A DNA stretch of 37,304 nucleotides from Oscillospiraceae bacterium (GTDB lineage Bacteria; Bacillota; Clostridia; Oscillospirales; Oscillospiraceae), in assembly GCA_017448455.1 (NCBI GenBank), contig JAFSLL010000160.1:1-37304 (forward strand), read 5' to 3'. A model generated the notes under the pieces. It was given only the letters and a program-made list of their open reading frames with translations. It had not been told where the DNA came from and searched no databases. Each line of letters opens with the position of its first letter. Position 1 is the first letter of the stretch. The position numbers and the translations under genes were made by a program. This document shows, one piece after another, positions 7,642 to 15,901 of the stretch.

Positions 7642-8966
7642 TCGGTCCTGTAACGGTCATAGGAGCAGGCCTTGCGGGTAGTGAATGCGCCTGGCAGCTT
7701 GCCATCCGCGGTATTCCTGTCCTGCTGTATGAAATGCGGCCGGAGCGCAGTACGCCTGCACACCATACAGGCAATTTTGCGGAGCTCGTATGCTCCAATT
7801 CTCTCCGCAGCGATGAACTGACAAACGCGGTTGGGCTTTTGAAGGAGGAAATGCGTCAGCTCGACTCTCTTGTTCTTCAATGTGCCGACCGTCATAAGGT
7901 CGCTGCAGGAGGAGCGCTGGCGGTTGACCGGAACGGTTTTTCGGAGGAGATTACACAGAGACTGACCGAGCACCCGAATGTGACGGTTATCCGGCAGGAA
8001 GTTACAGAGATCCCGGACGGCGTTGTTGTGATTGCATCTGGACCGCTCAGCAGCGATTCCATTGCGGCTCGGATCAATTTGCTCTGCCCCCATTCCGATC
8101 TGCATTTCTATGATGCCGTTGCGCCTATTGTAACACTGGACAGTGTCGATCTGTCCCATGCCTGGTTCGCGTCGCGTTATGACAAAGGAACGGCAGATTA
8201 TGTAAACTGCTCTATGACGAAAGCGGAATATGAAGCATTCGTTACGGAGCTGATATCAGCGGAAGAAGCGCCGGTTCACGGCTTTGACGACACTGGCGTT
8301 TTTGAGGGATGCATGCCGGTTGAAGTGATGGCCCGCCGTGGAATGGATACCCTTCGTTACGGCCCGCTGAAGCCGGTTGGACTCCGAGACCCGCAGACCG
8401 GAAAGGAACCGTATGCGGTTGTCCAGCTTCGTCAGGACAACGCGGACGGGACACTGTTCAACCTGGTCGGCTTTCAGACGCATCTGAAATGGGGAGAGCA
8501 GAAACGGGTGTTTTCTATGATTCCCGCGCTGAAAAATGCCGAGTTCGTCCGCTACGGGGTAATGCATCGCAACACCTATCTGAACAGTCCGGAACTGCTG
8601 GACAGGTATTATCGTCTTCGCAGCGATTCCCGGATTCGTTTTGCCGGCCAGATGACAGGGGTAGAAGGATATGTGGAATCCGCGGCTTCCGGCCTGCTGG
8701 TCGGCGTGGAAACAGCGGCAGAGCTGCTCGGGTTTGAGCCGGTGAATTTTCCGCAGGAAACGGCGATTGGGGCGCTCGGCCTGTATATTTCACAGGGGAG
8801 TATCGGCGATTTCCAGCCGATGAACATTAATTTTGGAATCATACGGTCGCTGGATCAGCGGATCCGCGGAAAGCGGAATAAAAATGCTGAGATTTCCAGA
8901 CGGTCGCTCGCGATGATTGCGGATCTGCGAAGGAAGGAAGTTTTTCGTTATGAGGATCATTGTTGA
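7638..8966 (+). CDS. trmFO: Methylenetetrahydrofolate-tRNA (uracil-5-)-methyltransferase TrmFO
   Basis: TrmFO forms ribothymidine at position 54 of tRNA using methylenetetrahydrofolate and reduced FAD. The 442-residue length matches the family (about 435-445). The N-terminal FAD-binding GAGLAGSE (9-16) is clear. Other family stretches include LYEMRPERSTPAHHTGNFAELVCSNS (in parts), FEGCMPVE, QMTGVEGYVESAASGLL and, near the end, QPMNINFG. It is coupled to topA by ATGA, the topA-trmFO order known in Bacillus and relatives. The 3' end overlaps the upstream region of plsX by 17 bases. Confidence 0.97.
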   Translation: MIGPVTVIGAGLAGSECAWQLAIRGIPVLLYEMRPERSTPAHHTGNFAELVCSNSLRSDELTNAVGLLKEEMRQLDSLVLQCADRHKVAAGGALAVDRNGFSEEITQRLTEHPNVTVIRQEVTEIPDGVVVIASGPLSSDSIAARINLLCPHSDLHFYDAVAPIVTLDSVDLSHAWFASRYDKGTADYVNCSMTKAEYEAFVTELISAEEAPVHGFDDTGVFEGCMPVEVMARRGMDTLRYGPLKPVGLRDPQTGKEPYAVVQLRQDNADGTLFNLVGFQTHLKWGEQKRVFSMIPALKNAEFVRYGVMHRNTYLNSPELLDRYYRLRSDSRIRFAGQMTGVEGYVESAASGLLVGVETAAELLGFEPVNFPQETAIGALGLYISQGSIGDFQPMNINFGIIRSLDQRIRGKRNKNAEISRRSLAMIADLRRKEVFRYEDHC

Positions 8967-9960
8967 CGCTATGGGGGGCGACCACGCTCCGCAGGAGATT
9001 GTAAAAGGTGCTTTACGGGCAAAAAAGGAGCTCGGTGTAGAGATTACACTGGTTGGGAAAAAAGAGGATATTCTTTCCTGTCTTCAGGATCATGAGGCGG
9101 CGTCCGTCGAAATTGTGGACGCGAGAGAGGTCATTACCATGGAAGATGAGCCCAGTACGGCGACTCGCAGGAAAAAGGATTCTTCCATGGCGGTTGCTCT
9201 GCGTCTTCTGAAAGAAGAGAAAGGCGATGCCATGGTGTCTGCGGGCAGCACAGGTGCTCTTCTGACCGGCGCAACGCTTACGGTCAAACGGATTCACGGA
9301 ATCCGCAGAGCGGCGCTTGCGCCGGTTCTTCCGGCGGGAGAACACGGGGTTATGCTCATCGACTGCGGAGCCAATGTGGAATGCACTGCAGAGTATCTGC
9401 TTCAGTTTGCCTATATGGGGAGTTTTTACGCGCAGAAACTGATGGGCGTTGAAGTGCCGCGCGTCGGACTTCTGAACGTGGGGACCGAGGACACCAAGGG
9501 AGGAGAACTCCAGCATCGCGCTTTCGAGCTGCTCTCCCAGGCAAATGCCGAAGGCAGAATCTGCTTCGTGGGGAATGTGGAAGGCACAGGGGTCTTTTCC
9601 GGCGAAGCCGATGTCGTGGTTACAGACGGATTCACCGGCAATGTCCTTCTCAAAACCACGGAGGGTGTCATTAAATATATGATGAAAGCGCTGAAGAATG
9701 TGTTCTATGCGAGTACGATGAATAAGCTTGCAGCCGCAGTTCTGAAAAGCGATCTTGCGCAGATGAAAAAATCCATGGATGTCAATGAGGTTGGCGGGAC
9801 CGCACTGATCGGTATTTCAAAACCGGTTATCAAAGCGCACGGCTCTTCCAATGAAGCGAGCTTTTTCTCGGCAATCCGACAGGCCAAACAGTTTGCGGAA
9901 TCCGGCATCATCAGTGACATAGCTGCGCACATCGACGTAATGAGAATTCGTACAGAATGA
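8950..9960 (+). CDS. plsX: Phosphate acyltransferase PlsX
   Basis: PlsX makes acyl-phosphate from acyl-ACP, the first committed step to phosphatidic acid in Gram-positive bacteria, at the membrane surface. The 336-residue protein begins MRIIVDAMGGDHAP, the family hallmark. It contains SAGSTGALL, IDCGAN, LLNVGTEDTKG and VTDGFTGNVLLKT. The frame is open from 8917, but the ATG at 8950 gives the correct N-terminus and has AAGGAAGGAAG upstream. Its end overlaps rnc by ATGA. The acyl carrier gene acpP that usually sits between plsX and rnc is absent here. Confidence 0.97.
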   Translation: MRIIVDAMGGDHAPQEIVKGALRAKKELGVEITLVGKKEDILSCLQDHEAASVEIVDAREVITMEDEPSTATRRKKDSSMAVALRLLKEEKGDAMVSAGSTGALLTGATLTVKRIHGIRRAALAPVLPAGEHGVMLIDCGANVECTAEYLLQFAYMGSFYAQKLMGVEVPRVGLLNVGTEDTKGGELQHRAFELLSQANAEGRICFVGNVEGTGVFSGEADVVVTDGFTGNVLLKTTEGVIKYMMKALKNVFYASTMNKLAAAVLKSDLAQMKKSMDVNEVGGTALIGISKPVIKAHGSSNEASFFSAIRQAKQFAESGIISDIAAHIDVMRIRTE

Positions 9961-10628
9961 ATACCTTTGAACAGTCGATCGGCTATCAGTTTCATGATCG
10001 TGAATTGCTGCTGACAGCACTGACGCACAGCTCCTATGTAAATGAACATCCGAAAGAGCATCTGGAGAGTTATGAGCGCCTGGAGTTTCTTGGAGATTCC
10101 ATCCTGGGGCTTGTCACGGCAGAATATCTGTATCATCGCAATCCTCCGATCCCCGAGGGACGTATGACCCGGATTCGTGCGGAACTGGTCTGTGAAGAAA
10201 GCCTTTTTGCGGTCGCAGATACCCTGAACATCGGGCATTATATGCGGCTCGGACGCGGAGAAGAAAAATCGGAGGGCAGGAAACGGCCGAGTATTCTTGC
10301 GGATATGGTGGAGGCTGTGATCGCCGCGATCAGTATTGACGGCGGGATGGAGGCTGCCCGCCTCTTTATCCTGAAACATGTTTTGCGGAATGCGGAGGAT
10401 AAGATTCTGAGCCGAAGCCGCGATCACAAGACGGAGCTTCAGGAGCTGGTCCAGAAAACGCCGAACAGTAAAATACAGTATGAGCTGACAGGAGAAACAG
10501 GGCCCGATCATCTGAAGACATTCACCTATACCGTTTTCGTCAACGGTTCTCCCGTGGGGACTGGGTCCGGACACAGCAAAAAAGAAGCGGAACAGGCGGC
10601 TGCCGGCGACGCGCTTAGTAAGTTATGA
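9957..10628 (+). CDS. rnc: Ribonuclease III
   Basis: RNase III cleaves double-stranded RNA in rRNA precursors, structured mRNAs and antisense duplexes. The 223-residue protein has the endonuclease domain signature ERLEFLGDSILGLV (40-53, with Glu43 and Asp47 as metal ligands). The second acidic cluster is ADMVEAVIAAI. The C-terminus (about 155-223) is a double-stranded RNA-binding domain ending in GSGHSKKEAEQAAAGDAL. The gene is coupled to plsX at its start and to the radical SAM gene at its end by 4-base overlaps. Confidence 0.97.
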   Translation: MNTFEQSIGYQFHDRELLLTALTHSSYVNEHPKEHLESYERLEFLGDSILGLVTAEYLYHRNPPIPEGRMTRIRAELVCEESLFAVADTLNIGHYMRLGRGEEKSEGRKRPSILADMVEAVIAAISIDGGMEAARLFILKHVLRNAEDKILSRSRDHKTELQELVQKTPNSKIQYELTGETGPDHLKTFTYTVFVNGSPVGTGSGHSKKEAEQAAAGDALSKL

Positions 10629-11629
10629 GTGCACGAAAGACGATTTATCCTGTTTTTGTTCCGCATTTAGGCTGCCCTTATGCCTGTGTTTTCTGCAATC
10701 AGCGGGAAATCACAGGCAGAGAAGCCTCTGAAGCTATGGAAGAGTTGAATGAACTCTTCCGGCGTGGATCAGGAGATGCGGAACTTGCTTTCTACGGCGG
10801 AAGCTTTACAGCCATTCCGCCTCGGGAGCAGGAGTGTTACCTCGAAAAAGCTGCCCGGCTCATGGAGTCGGGCGTTATCACATCCATACGGCTCTCAACC
10901 AGACCGGACGCGGTCGATGGGGAAACAATTTCACGCCTGAAGGAATATGGAGTACAGACCGTCGAACTGGGCGCCCAATCGATGTGCGACAGGGTGCTGC
11001 TGACCTCCGGACGCGGTCACTGCGCGCAGGATGTCAGGGATGCATCGGTGCTGATCAAACGGGCAGGACTCAAACTCGTCCTGCAGATGATGACCGGATT
11101 GCCGGGAGACGATGAAGCGGGGGCGGAGTATACCGCAAGGGAACTCTGCCGCCTGGGCCCGGATGCAGTTCGTATTTACCCGACGGTTGTTGTTCGCGGC
11201 ACACAGCTGGAGAAGCTCTGGAGAGATGGACTGTACAGAGAGCATACCGTTGAAGAGGCAGTGACGACCTGCGCAAAGATTTTACCCATCTTTGAGGCGG
11301 AAGGAATTCCCGTTATTCGGCTCGGACTGAATCCGACAAAGGAACTGAGCGAAGGGGCAGCATTGGCAGGAGCCTATCATCCGGCTCTGGGGGAATTGGT
11401 CAGAAGCAGGATGCTGCGGAATCAGGCGGAAAAGCTGCTCATTGATTCCGGCTGCGAGGGAAAGACAGTGCGGATTATGACTCCGCCGCAAATCTTCTCA
11501 CAGATGATCGGACAGAAAAAGTGTAATCTTTCATGGCTGACGGAGCGCTTTTCGCTGCATGACATCTCGGTTCGCAGCGTTCAGGGCTTACAGGATATCG
11601 AAATCAAAATCTTGCAAACAGAACCGTGA
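10625..11629 (+). CDS. Radical SAM protein, Elp3-like without acetyltransferase domain
   Basis: A 334-residue radical SAM enzyme with the 4Fe-4S motif GCPYACVFCNQ (Cys17, Cys21, Cys24), the glycine-rich FYGGSF strand and a TRPD turn, as in the Elp3/HemN-like branch. The C-terminal GNAT domain of true Elp3 is missing. Proteins of this type commonly lie between rnc and smc in clostridia. Their substrate is not established; an RNA-modification role is sometimes suggested. The smc promoter overlaps the last codons. The function call is limited to radical SAM chemistry. Confidence 0.85.
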   Translation: MSARKTIYPVFVPHLGCPYACVFCNQREITGREASEAMEELNELFRRGSGDAELAFYGGSFTAIPPREQECYLEKAARLMESGVITSIRLSTRPDAVDGETISRLKEYGVQTVELGAQSMCDRVLLTSGRGHCAQDVRDASVLIKRAGLKLVLQMMTGLPGDDEAGAEYTARELCRLGPDAVRIYPTVVVRGTQLEKLWRDGLYREHTVEEAVTTCAKILPIFEAEGIPVIRLGLNPTKELSEGAALAGAYHPALGELVRSRMLRNQAEKLLIDSGCEGKTVRIMTPPQIFSQMIGQKKCNLSWLTERFSLHDISVRSVQGLQDIEIKILQTEP

Positions 11630-11640
11630 TATGCTACAAT
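11612..11640 (+). promoter_or_regulatory. Extended -10 promoter of smc
   Basis: TTGCAA (11612-11617), a 17-base spacer and TACAAT (11635-11640), with an extended -10 TG at 11632-11633. It sits across the stop codon of the radical SAM gene and about 37 bases before the smc start. It can give the smc-ftsY-yhbY-nadD-rsfS block separate transcription. Confidence 0.7.
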
Positions 11641-11676
11641 ATTTCGTCTGATTCCCATTTTGCGGAGGAGTAATCT

Positions 11677-14600
11677 GTGTACCTGAAAGCACTGGAAATA
11701 CAGGGGTTTAAGTCTTTTGCGGACAAAACCCGCCTGACTTTTGAAAAAGACATAACGGCAATCGTCGGCCCGAACGGATCCGGAAAATCCAATCTGTCTG
11801 ATGCGATTCTGTGGGTAATGGGCGAACAGCGCAGCAAGACACTCCGCGGAAACAAGATGGAGGACGTGATTTTTGGAGGAACGGAGATTCGTTCCCCGAT
11901 GGGCTTTGCGCAGGTTTCACTGATTCTGGATAACTCTGCGCAGCTTTTCCGCAGTGAGGGAAGTGAGCTGATGCTGACAAGACGCTTCTATCGCAGCGGA
12001 GAGAGTGAATATTATATCAACAAAGAACAGGTTCGTTTGAAGGATATCAACAGCCTCCTGATGGATACCGGACTTGGACGTGACGGATATTCTATCATCG
12101 GGCAGGGTAAAATTGCGGATATCATATCTACCCGCAGTACAGACCGGCGGGAAGTGTTCGAAGAGGCAGCCGGAATCTCCCGCTTTCGCTATCGGAAAGA
12201 AGAGGCAGAGCGAAAACTCCAGAAAACAGAAGAAAACCTTCTGCGTATAAAAGACAAGATTGAGGAACTGGAACTCCAGGTCGGCCCGCTGAAGGAACAG
12301 TCGGAGACTGCAAAACGCTATCTCCGGCTTCGGGATGAACTGCGTACGGTGGAGATTTCCGTATGGCTTGCTACACTGGATCGTCTGCGGGCACAGGCGG
12401 ACAGCGTACGCAGAGAGTATGAAGAGCTGTCGGAACACCTGGAGCAGGATAAAAAACAACTGGAAGCGGTATATGTTTCAGGGGACAGTCTTTCCGAACG
12501 GATGCATCGGAAGGATATAGAATTGGATGAGGCCCGCAGCCGCCTGTCTTCCGCAGAAGCGGAGCTGTCCGGCTGTGAGTCGGAAGCTGCCGTCCTTCAG
12601 GCGAACATAGCCGGAAGCGAAGAAAACATCCGCCGCATCCTGCAGGATCTGGAACAGCAGCGTGGTCGAATTGAGGAAATCCGTGCCGAGATTGAACGGG
12701 GACAGGACCGTCTGAAAGAGATCGAACGGGAGCTCAAAGAACTGGATCAGAAGCAGACGGGAAAAAAGAATATGCTGGCGGGCTGTGCTCTTAAGCTGCA
12801 GGGAAGGGAAGCCATTATCCGGCAGCAGGAAGATGCGTTCCGCTCCGTAACGGATGAACGGAACCGGGTGGAAGCGCGAATGCGGGTCCTCAGCGATATG
12901 CAGCGTGATTATGAGGGCTATTCCAAGGCAGTAAAGACGATCATGCGTGAGGCCGAGCGCGGAACGCTTCAAAATGTGCACGGACCGGTTTACAGCATGC
13001 TGAAGGCGGATCAGGAAGTCGCGCTGGCTATCGAAACCGCGCTTGGTGCGGCAGGCCAGAATATTATCGTTGACAGACAGGATGACGGCCGCAGGGCGAT
13101 CGAACTGCTGCAGCGGCAGGATGCCGGCAGAGCGACTTTCTTTCCAATGGATACGATTCGCGGAAGCAGGCTCAGTGATGTGCCGGAGAATGATCCCGGT
13201 TTTATCGGGATTGCCTCGGATCTTGTGGATTATGACAGTCAATATGAGCAGATTGTTCTGAATCTGCTTGGAAGAACGCTTGTTGCGGACCGTCTGACTG
13301 ACGCGGTTCGCATAGCCAGGAATAATGGCAACCGATTTCGGATTGTCACGCTCGACGGTCAGATGATTCATGCCGGCGGCTCAATGACAGGCGGCAGCAG
13401 TGTTCGGGGCAGTGGGATTCTGTCAAGGTCGAGCGAACTGGAATCACTGAAAAAGACCCAGGCGCAGCTGCGAAAAAAATGTGATCAGGCACAGGCAGCG
13501 CTGAATGAAACGCAGAAGGCATCAGAGAAAATCCGCTATGAAGAGCAGGTCATTCGCGAGGAGCTGGCCGCTTTGCAGAGCGAACAGGCGGCAAAAACGG
13601 CAGAGCAGCGCTCAACGGAAGCCTCAACCCGACAGTTTGCTGTCCTGCTGGCAGCATTGGACGGAGACAGCGAGGCACAGCGCAGCACTGTGGCGGATGC
13701 GGAACGTCAAAAGGACAATCTGACGAAACAACTGAGTGAAAAGCTTGCGCAACGAGAGAGCTTTGTGCGCAAGGTTGCGGATCAGAAACAGGAGATCCGA
13801 CGGATCAGCGATGAACGTCTGGAACTGGAAGGGAAGCGAACACGCGCTGACAAACAGGCGCAGCAGCTGAATGCGGAAATCAATGATCTGGAGCGCCGTG
13901 TTTCACGGGTAGAACAGAAAAAACTTGCTGCAGACCTCGAAGAGAAGCAGATTATCGATAAACTCTGGGACAGTTACGAACTGAGCCACAGTGCCGCGGA
14001 GCTGATTCGGCAGCCGATTGAAAACCTTCAGAAAGCGAACCGGGAAGTTGCTGAGCTCCGGAGACAGATGAGCGGTCTGGGGACCCCAAATATAGGCGCA
14101 ATTGAGGAATATGAGCGCGTACGGACACGTTATGAGTTTTTAAGCGACCAGCGGAGTGATATAGAGAAAGCCAAACAGGAGCTGCTTGAGATCATTCATG
14201 ATATTACCCATGATATGGAAAAGGTGTTCCGAGAGCGCTTTCTGGAGATTGACAGTTGCTTTCGAACAACATTCCGGGAACTGTTTGGGGGCGGAAAAGC
14301 GTCTCTGGTTCTGGAAGATGAGAACAACATTCTGGAATGTGGGATTGATATTCGTGTTCAGCCTCCCGGCAAGGCACTCTCCACAATCAGTCTCCTGTCG
14401 GGCGGAGAAATGGCATTTGTGGCGATCGCGTTGTATTTTGCTATTTTGAGAGTGAGACCGACTCCGTTTTGCGTGATGGATGAGATCGAAGCGGCACTTG
14501 ACGAAGAGAATGTCAACCGTTATGCGGCTTATCTGCGCAAATACTCAGATAAAACACAGTTCCTGATCATTACACACAGACGCGGAACCATGGAAGCCGC

Positions 14601-14694
14601 GGATCTGCTTTACGGGGTTACCATGCAGGAGAAAGGTGTTTCCACAGTCCTGAGCCTGGATTTGGAGGAAGCAAGAAAGACAGTAGAGGAATAA
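11677..14694 (+). CDS. smc: Chromosome segregation protein SMC, short-armed
   Basis: SMC forms the ATP-driven condensin ring with ScpA and ScpB (not in this window). Visible parts in order are: head with Walker A GPNGSGKSN (31-39); coiled coil to about 430; hinge about 430-575 (from HGPVYSMLKADQEVALAIE to GGSMTGGS); returning coil to about 805; and the C-terminal head with signature LLSGGEMAF (906-914), Walker B FCVMDE (931-936) and the D-loop. The total of 1005 residues is well below the roughly 1170-1190 of Bacillus-type SMC. Both arms are shorter by about the same amount, and the head and hinge are intact. The GTG start has GGAGGAG upstream. Confidence 0.97.
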   Translation: MYLKALEIQGFKSFADKTRLTFEKDITAIVGPNGSGKSNLSDAILWVMGEQRSKTLRGNKMEDVIFGGTEIRSPMGFAQVSLILDNSAQLFRSEGSELMLTRRFYRSGESEYYINKEQVRLKDINSLLMDTGLGRDGYSIIGQGKIADIISTRSTDRREVFEEAAGISRFRYRKEEAERKLQKTEENLLRIKDKIEELELQVGPLKEQSETAKRYLRLRDELRTVEISVWLATLDRLRAQADSVRREYEELSEHLEQDKKQLEAVYVSGDSLSERMHRKDIELDEARSRLSSAEAELSGCESEAAVLQANIAGSEENIRRILQDLEQQRGRIEEIRAEIERGQDRLKEIERELKELDQKQTGKKNMLAGCALKLQGREAIIRQQEDAFRSVTDERNRVEARMRVLSDMQRDYEGYSKAVKTIMREAERGTLQNVHGPVYSMLKADQEVALAIETALGAAGQNIIVDRQDDGRRAIELLQRQDAGRATFFPMDTIRGSRLSDVPENDPGFIGIASDLVDYDSQYEQIVLNLLGRTLVADRLTDAVRIARNNGNRFRIVTLDGQMIHAGGSMTGGSSVRGSGILSRSSELESLKKTQAQLRKKCDQAQAALNETQKASEKIRYEEQVIREELAALQSEQAAKTAEQRSTEASTRQFAVLLAALDGDSEAQRSTVADAERQKDNLTKQLSEKLAQRESFVRKVADQKQEIRRISDERLELEGKRTRADKQAQQLNAEINDLERRVSRVEQKKLAADLEEKQIIDKLWDSYELSHSAAELIRQPIENLQKANREVAELRRQMSGLGTPNIGAIEEYERVRTRYEFLSDQRSDIEKAKQELLEIIHDITHDMEKVFRERFLEIDSCFRTTFRELFGGGKASLVLEDENNILECGIDIRVQPPGKALSTISLLSGGEMAFVAIALYFAILRVRPTPFCVMDEIEAALDEENVNRYAAYLRKYSDKTQFLIITHRRGTMEAADLLYGVTMQEKGVSTVLSLDLEEARKTVEE

Positions 14695-14695
14695 G

Positions 14696-15601
14696 ATGGG
14701 CTTTTTTGATAAACTGTTTGGCGGCCTTGGAAAGACACGCCAGAATATTGATCTTGAAGAACTGTTTCAGGACTATGCGCCTGACAGTGAAGATTTTTAT
14801 GAGAATCTGGAGGAAATGCTGGTCCTTGCAGACGCGGGAATCCCGACGGCAGAGCGTGTGGACTATCTCATGCGCCGAAAGACGTGGGAAGACCGCTATC
14901 GGAAGGGCGAAGAGGCGAGAGAGGGCCTGATCCGGATTCTCACCGGACTTCTGAATGTCGGTGATACAGCGCTGAAACTGGAGACAAGGCCATCCGTAAT
15001 TCTGATGGTCGGGGTTAACGGCGTAGGCAAGACAACCACGATCGGAAAACTCGCACACCAGCTGACGGAGCAGGGGAAAAAGGTGCTGCTCTGCGCAGGC
15101 GATACATTTCGCGCGGCAGCGGCCGAGCAGCTCGGCATCTGGGCAGAGAGGGCAGGCGCGGAATTTGTCCGGCACGAAGAAGGCAGCGATCCGGCCGCGG
15201 TGGTATATGACAGTATCTGTGCCGCGAAAGCACGCGGGGCCGATGTGATCCTGATCGATACGGCGGGCAGACTGCATAACAAGCAGAACCTGATGAATGA
15301 GCTGGCTAAAATCCGGCGAATCATAGACCGTGAACTCCCGGATGCGGACGTCGAAACCCTGATGGTTCTGGATGCAACTACCGGCCAGAACGGTCTGATT
15401 CAGGCGAAGCAGTTTCTGGAAACGGCTGGCCTGAGCGGTATTGTCCTGACAAAGCTGGATGGAACGGCAAAGGGAGGCATTGTGTTCGCGATTGCCAATG
15501 AATGTAATTTGCCGGTAAAGTATGTTGGCGTCGGAGAAGGCATCGATGATCTCATTCCGTTTGACGGGAAGAGTTTTGTTGAGGCGCTGTTTAAAAGCTG
15601 A
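14696..15601 (+). CDS. ftsY: Signal recognition particle receptor FtsY
   Basis: FtsY is the membrane-side GTPase that receives SRP-ribosome complexes. The 301 residues cover the N domain (about 10-95) and G domain with G1 GVNGVGKTTT, DTFRAAAAEQL, DTAGRL, TKLDGTAKGG and the C-terminal GVGEGIDDL. There is almost no acidic A domain; the N-terminus MGFFDKLFGGLGK could form a short membrane-binding amphipathic helix. The ATG lies one base after the smc stop, with a GAGGAA site inside the smc end. The smc-ftsY order is standard in Firmicutes. Confidence 0.97.
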   Translation: MGFFDKLFGGLGKTRQNIDLEELFQDYAPDSEDFYENLEEMLVLADAGIPTAERVDYLMRRKTWEDRYRKGEEAREGLIRILTGLLNVGDTALKLETRPSVILMVGVNGVGKTTTIGKLAHQLTEQGKKVLLCAGDTFRAAAAEQLGIWAERAGAEFVRHEEGSDPAAVVYDSICAAKARGADVILIDTAGRLHNKQNLMNELAKIRRIIDRELPDADVETLMVLDATTGQNGLIQAKQFLETAGLSGIVLTKLDGTAKGGIVFAIANECNLPVKYVGVGEGIDDLIPFDGKSFVEALFKS

Positions 15602-15615
15602 CTGAGGAGAAGAGA

Positions 15616-15882
15616 ATGACCAGTAAAGAACGCGCGAGGCTGAGAAGTCTTGCCTCGACAGAAGATACCATTATCCAGGTGGGAAAAGGCGGTATCACGG
15701 AAGCCGTGGTCGCCTCCGTTGATACAGCGCTGAAAGCCAGGGAACTGATCAAGGGAAAAGTATTGGAAAGCAGCATGCTGACGGCAAGAGAGGCATGTGA
15801 ACTCCTCGCCGAAGCCTGCGGTGCGGAACCAATCCAGGCGATAGGGACAAAATTTGTCCTTTACCGGAAGAAACCGGATTGA
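15616..15882 (+). CDS. yhbY: YhbY-type CRM-domain RNA-binding protein
   Basis: This 88-residue protein is a single CRM (chloroplast RNA splicing and ribosome maturation) domain, the bacterial YhbY type associated with pre-50S particles. It shows the opening RARLRSLAS, the GKGGIT loop (the GxxG of the fold), the KGKVLESS strand and the IGTKFVLYRK ending. Shine-Dalgarno GAGGAGAAGAG precedes the ATG. It sits between ftsY and nadD and is cotranscribed with genes for ribosome biogenesis such as rsfS, which fits its role. Confidence 0.9.
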   Translation: MTSKERARLRSLASTEDTIIQVGKGGITEAVVASVDTALKARELIKGKVLESSMLTAREACELLAEACGAEPIQAIGTKFVLYRKKPD

Positions 15883-15901
15883 AAAAGGGTGCTGTCAGAG
15901 A

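Noticed and set aside
9705-10574. Open frame of 289 codons on the - strand across plsX and rnc
   Set aside because: Spans two clear genes in antisense; composition is that of a shadow frame.
12478-13371. Open frame of 297 codons on the - strand inside smc
   Set aside because: Antisense to the hinge-encoding part of smc, with no family motif and no promoter or Shine-Dalgarno site.
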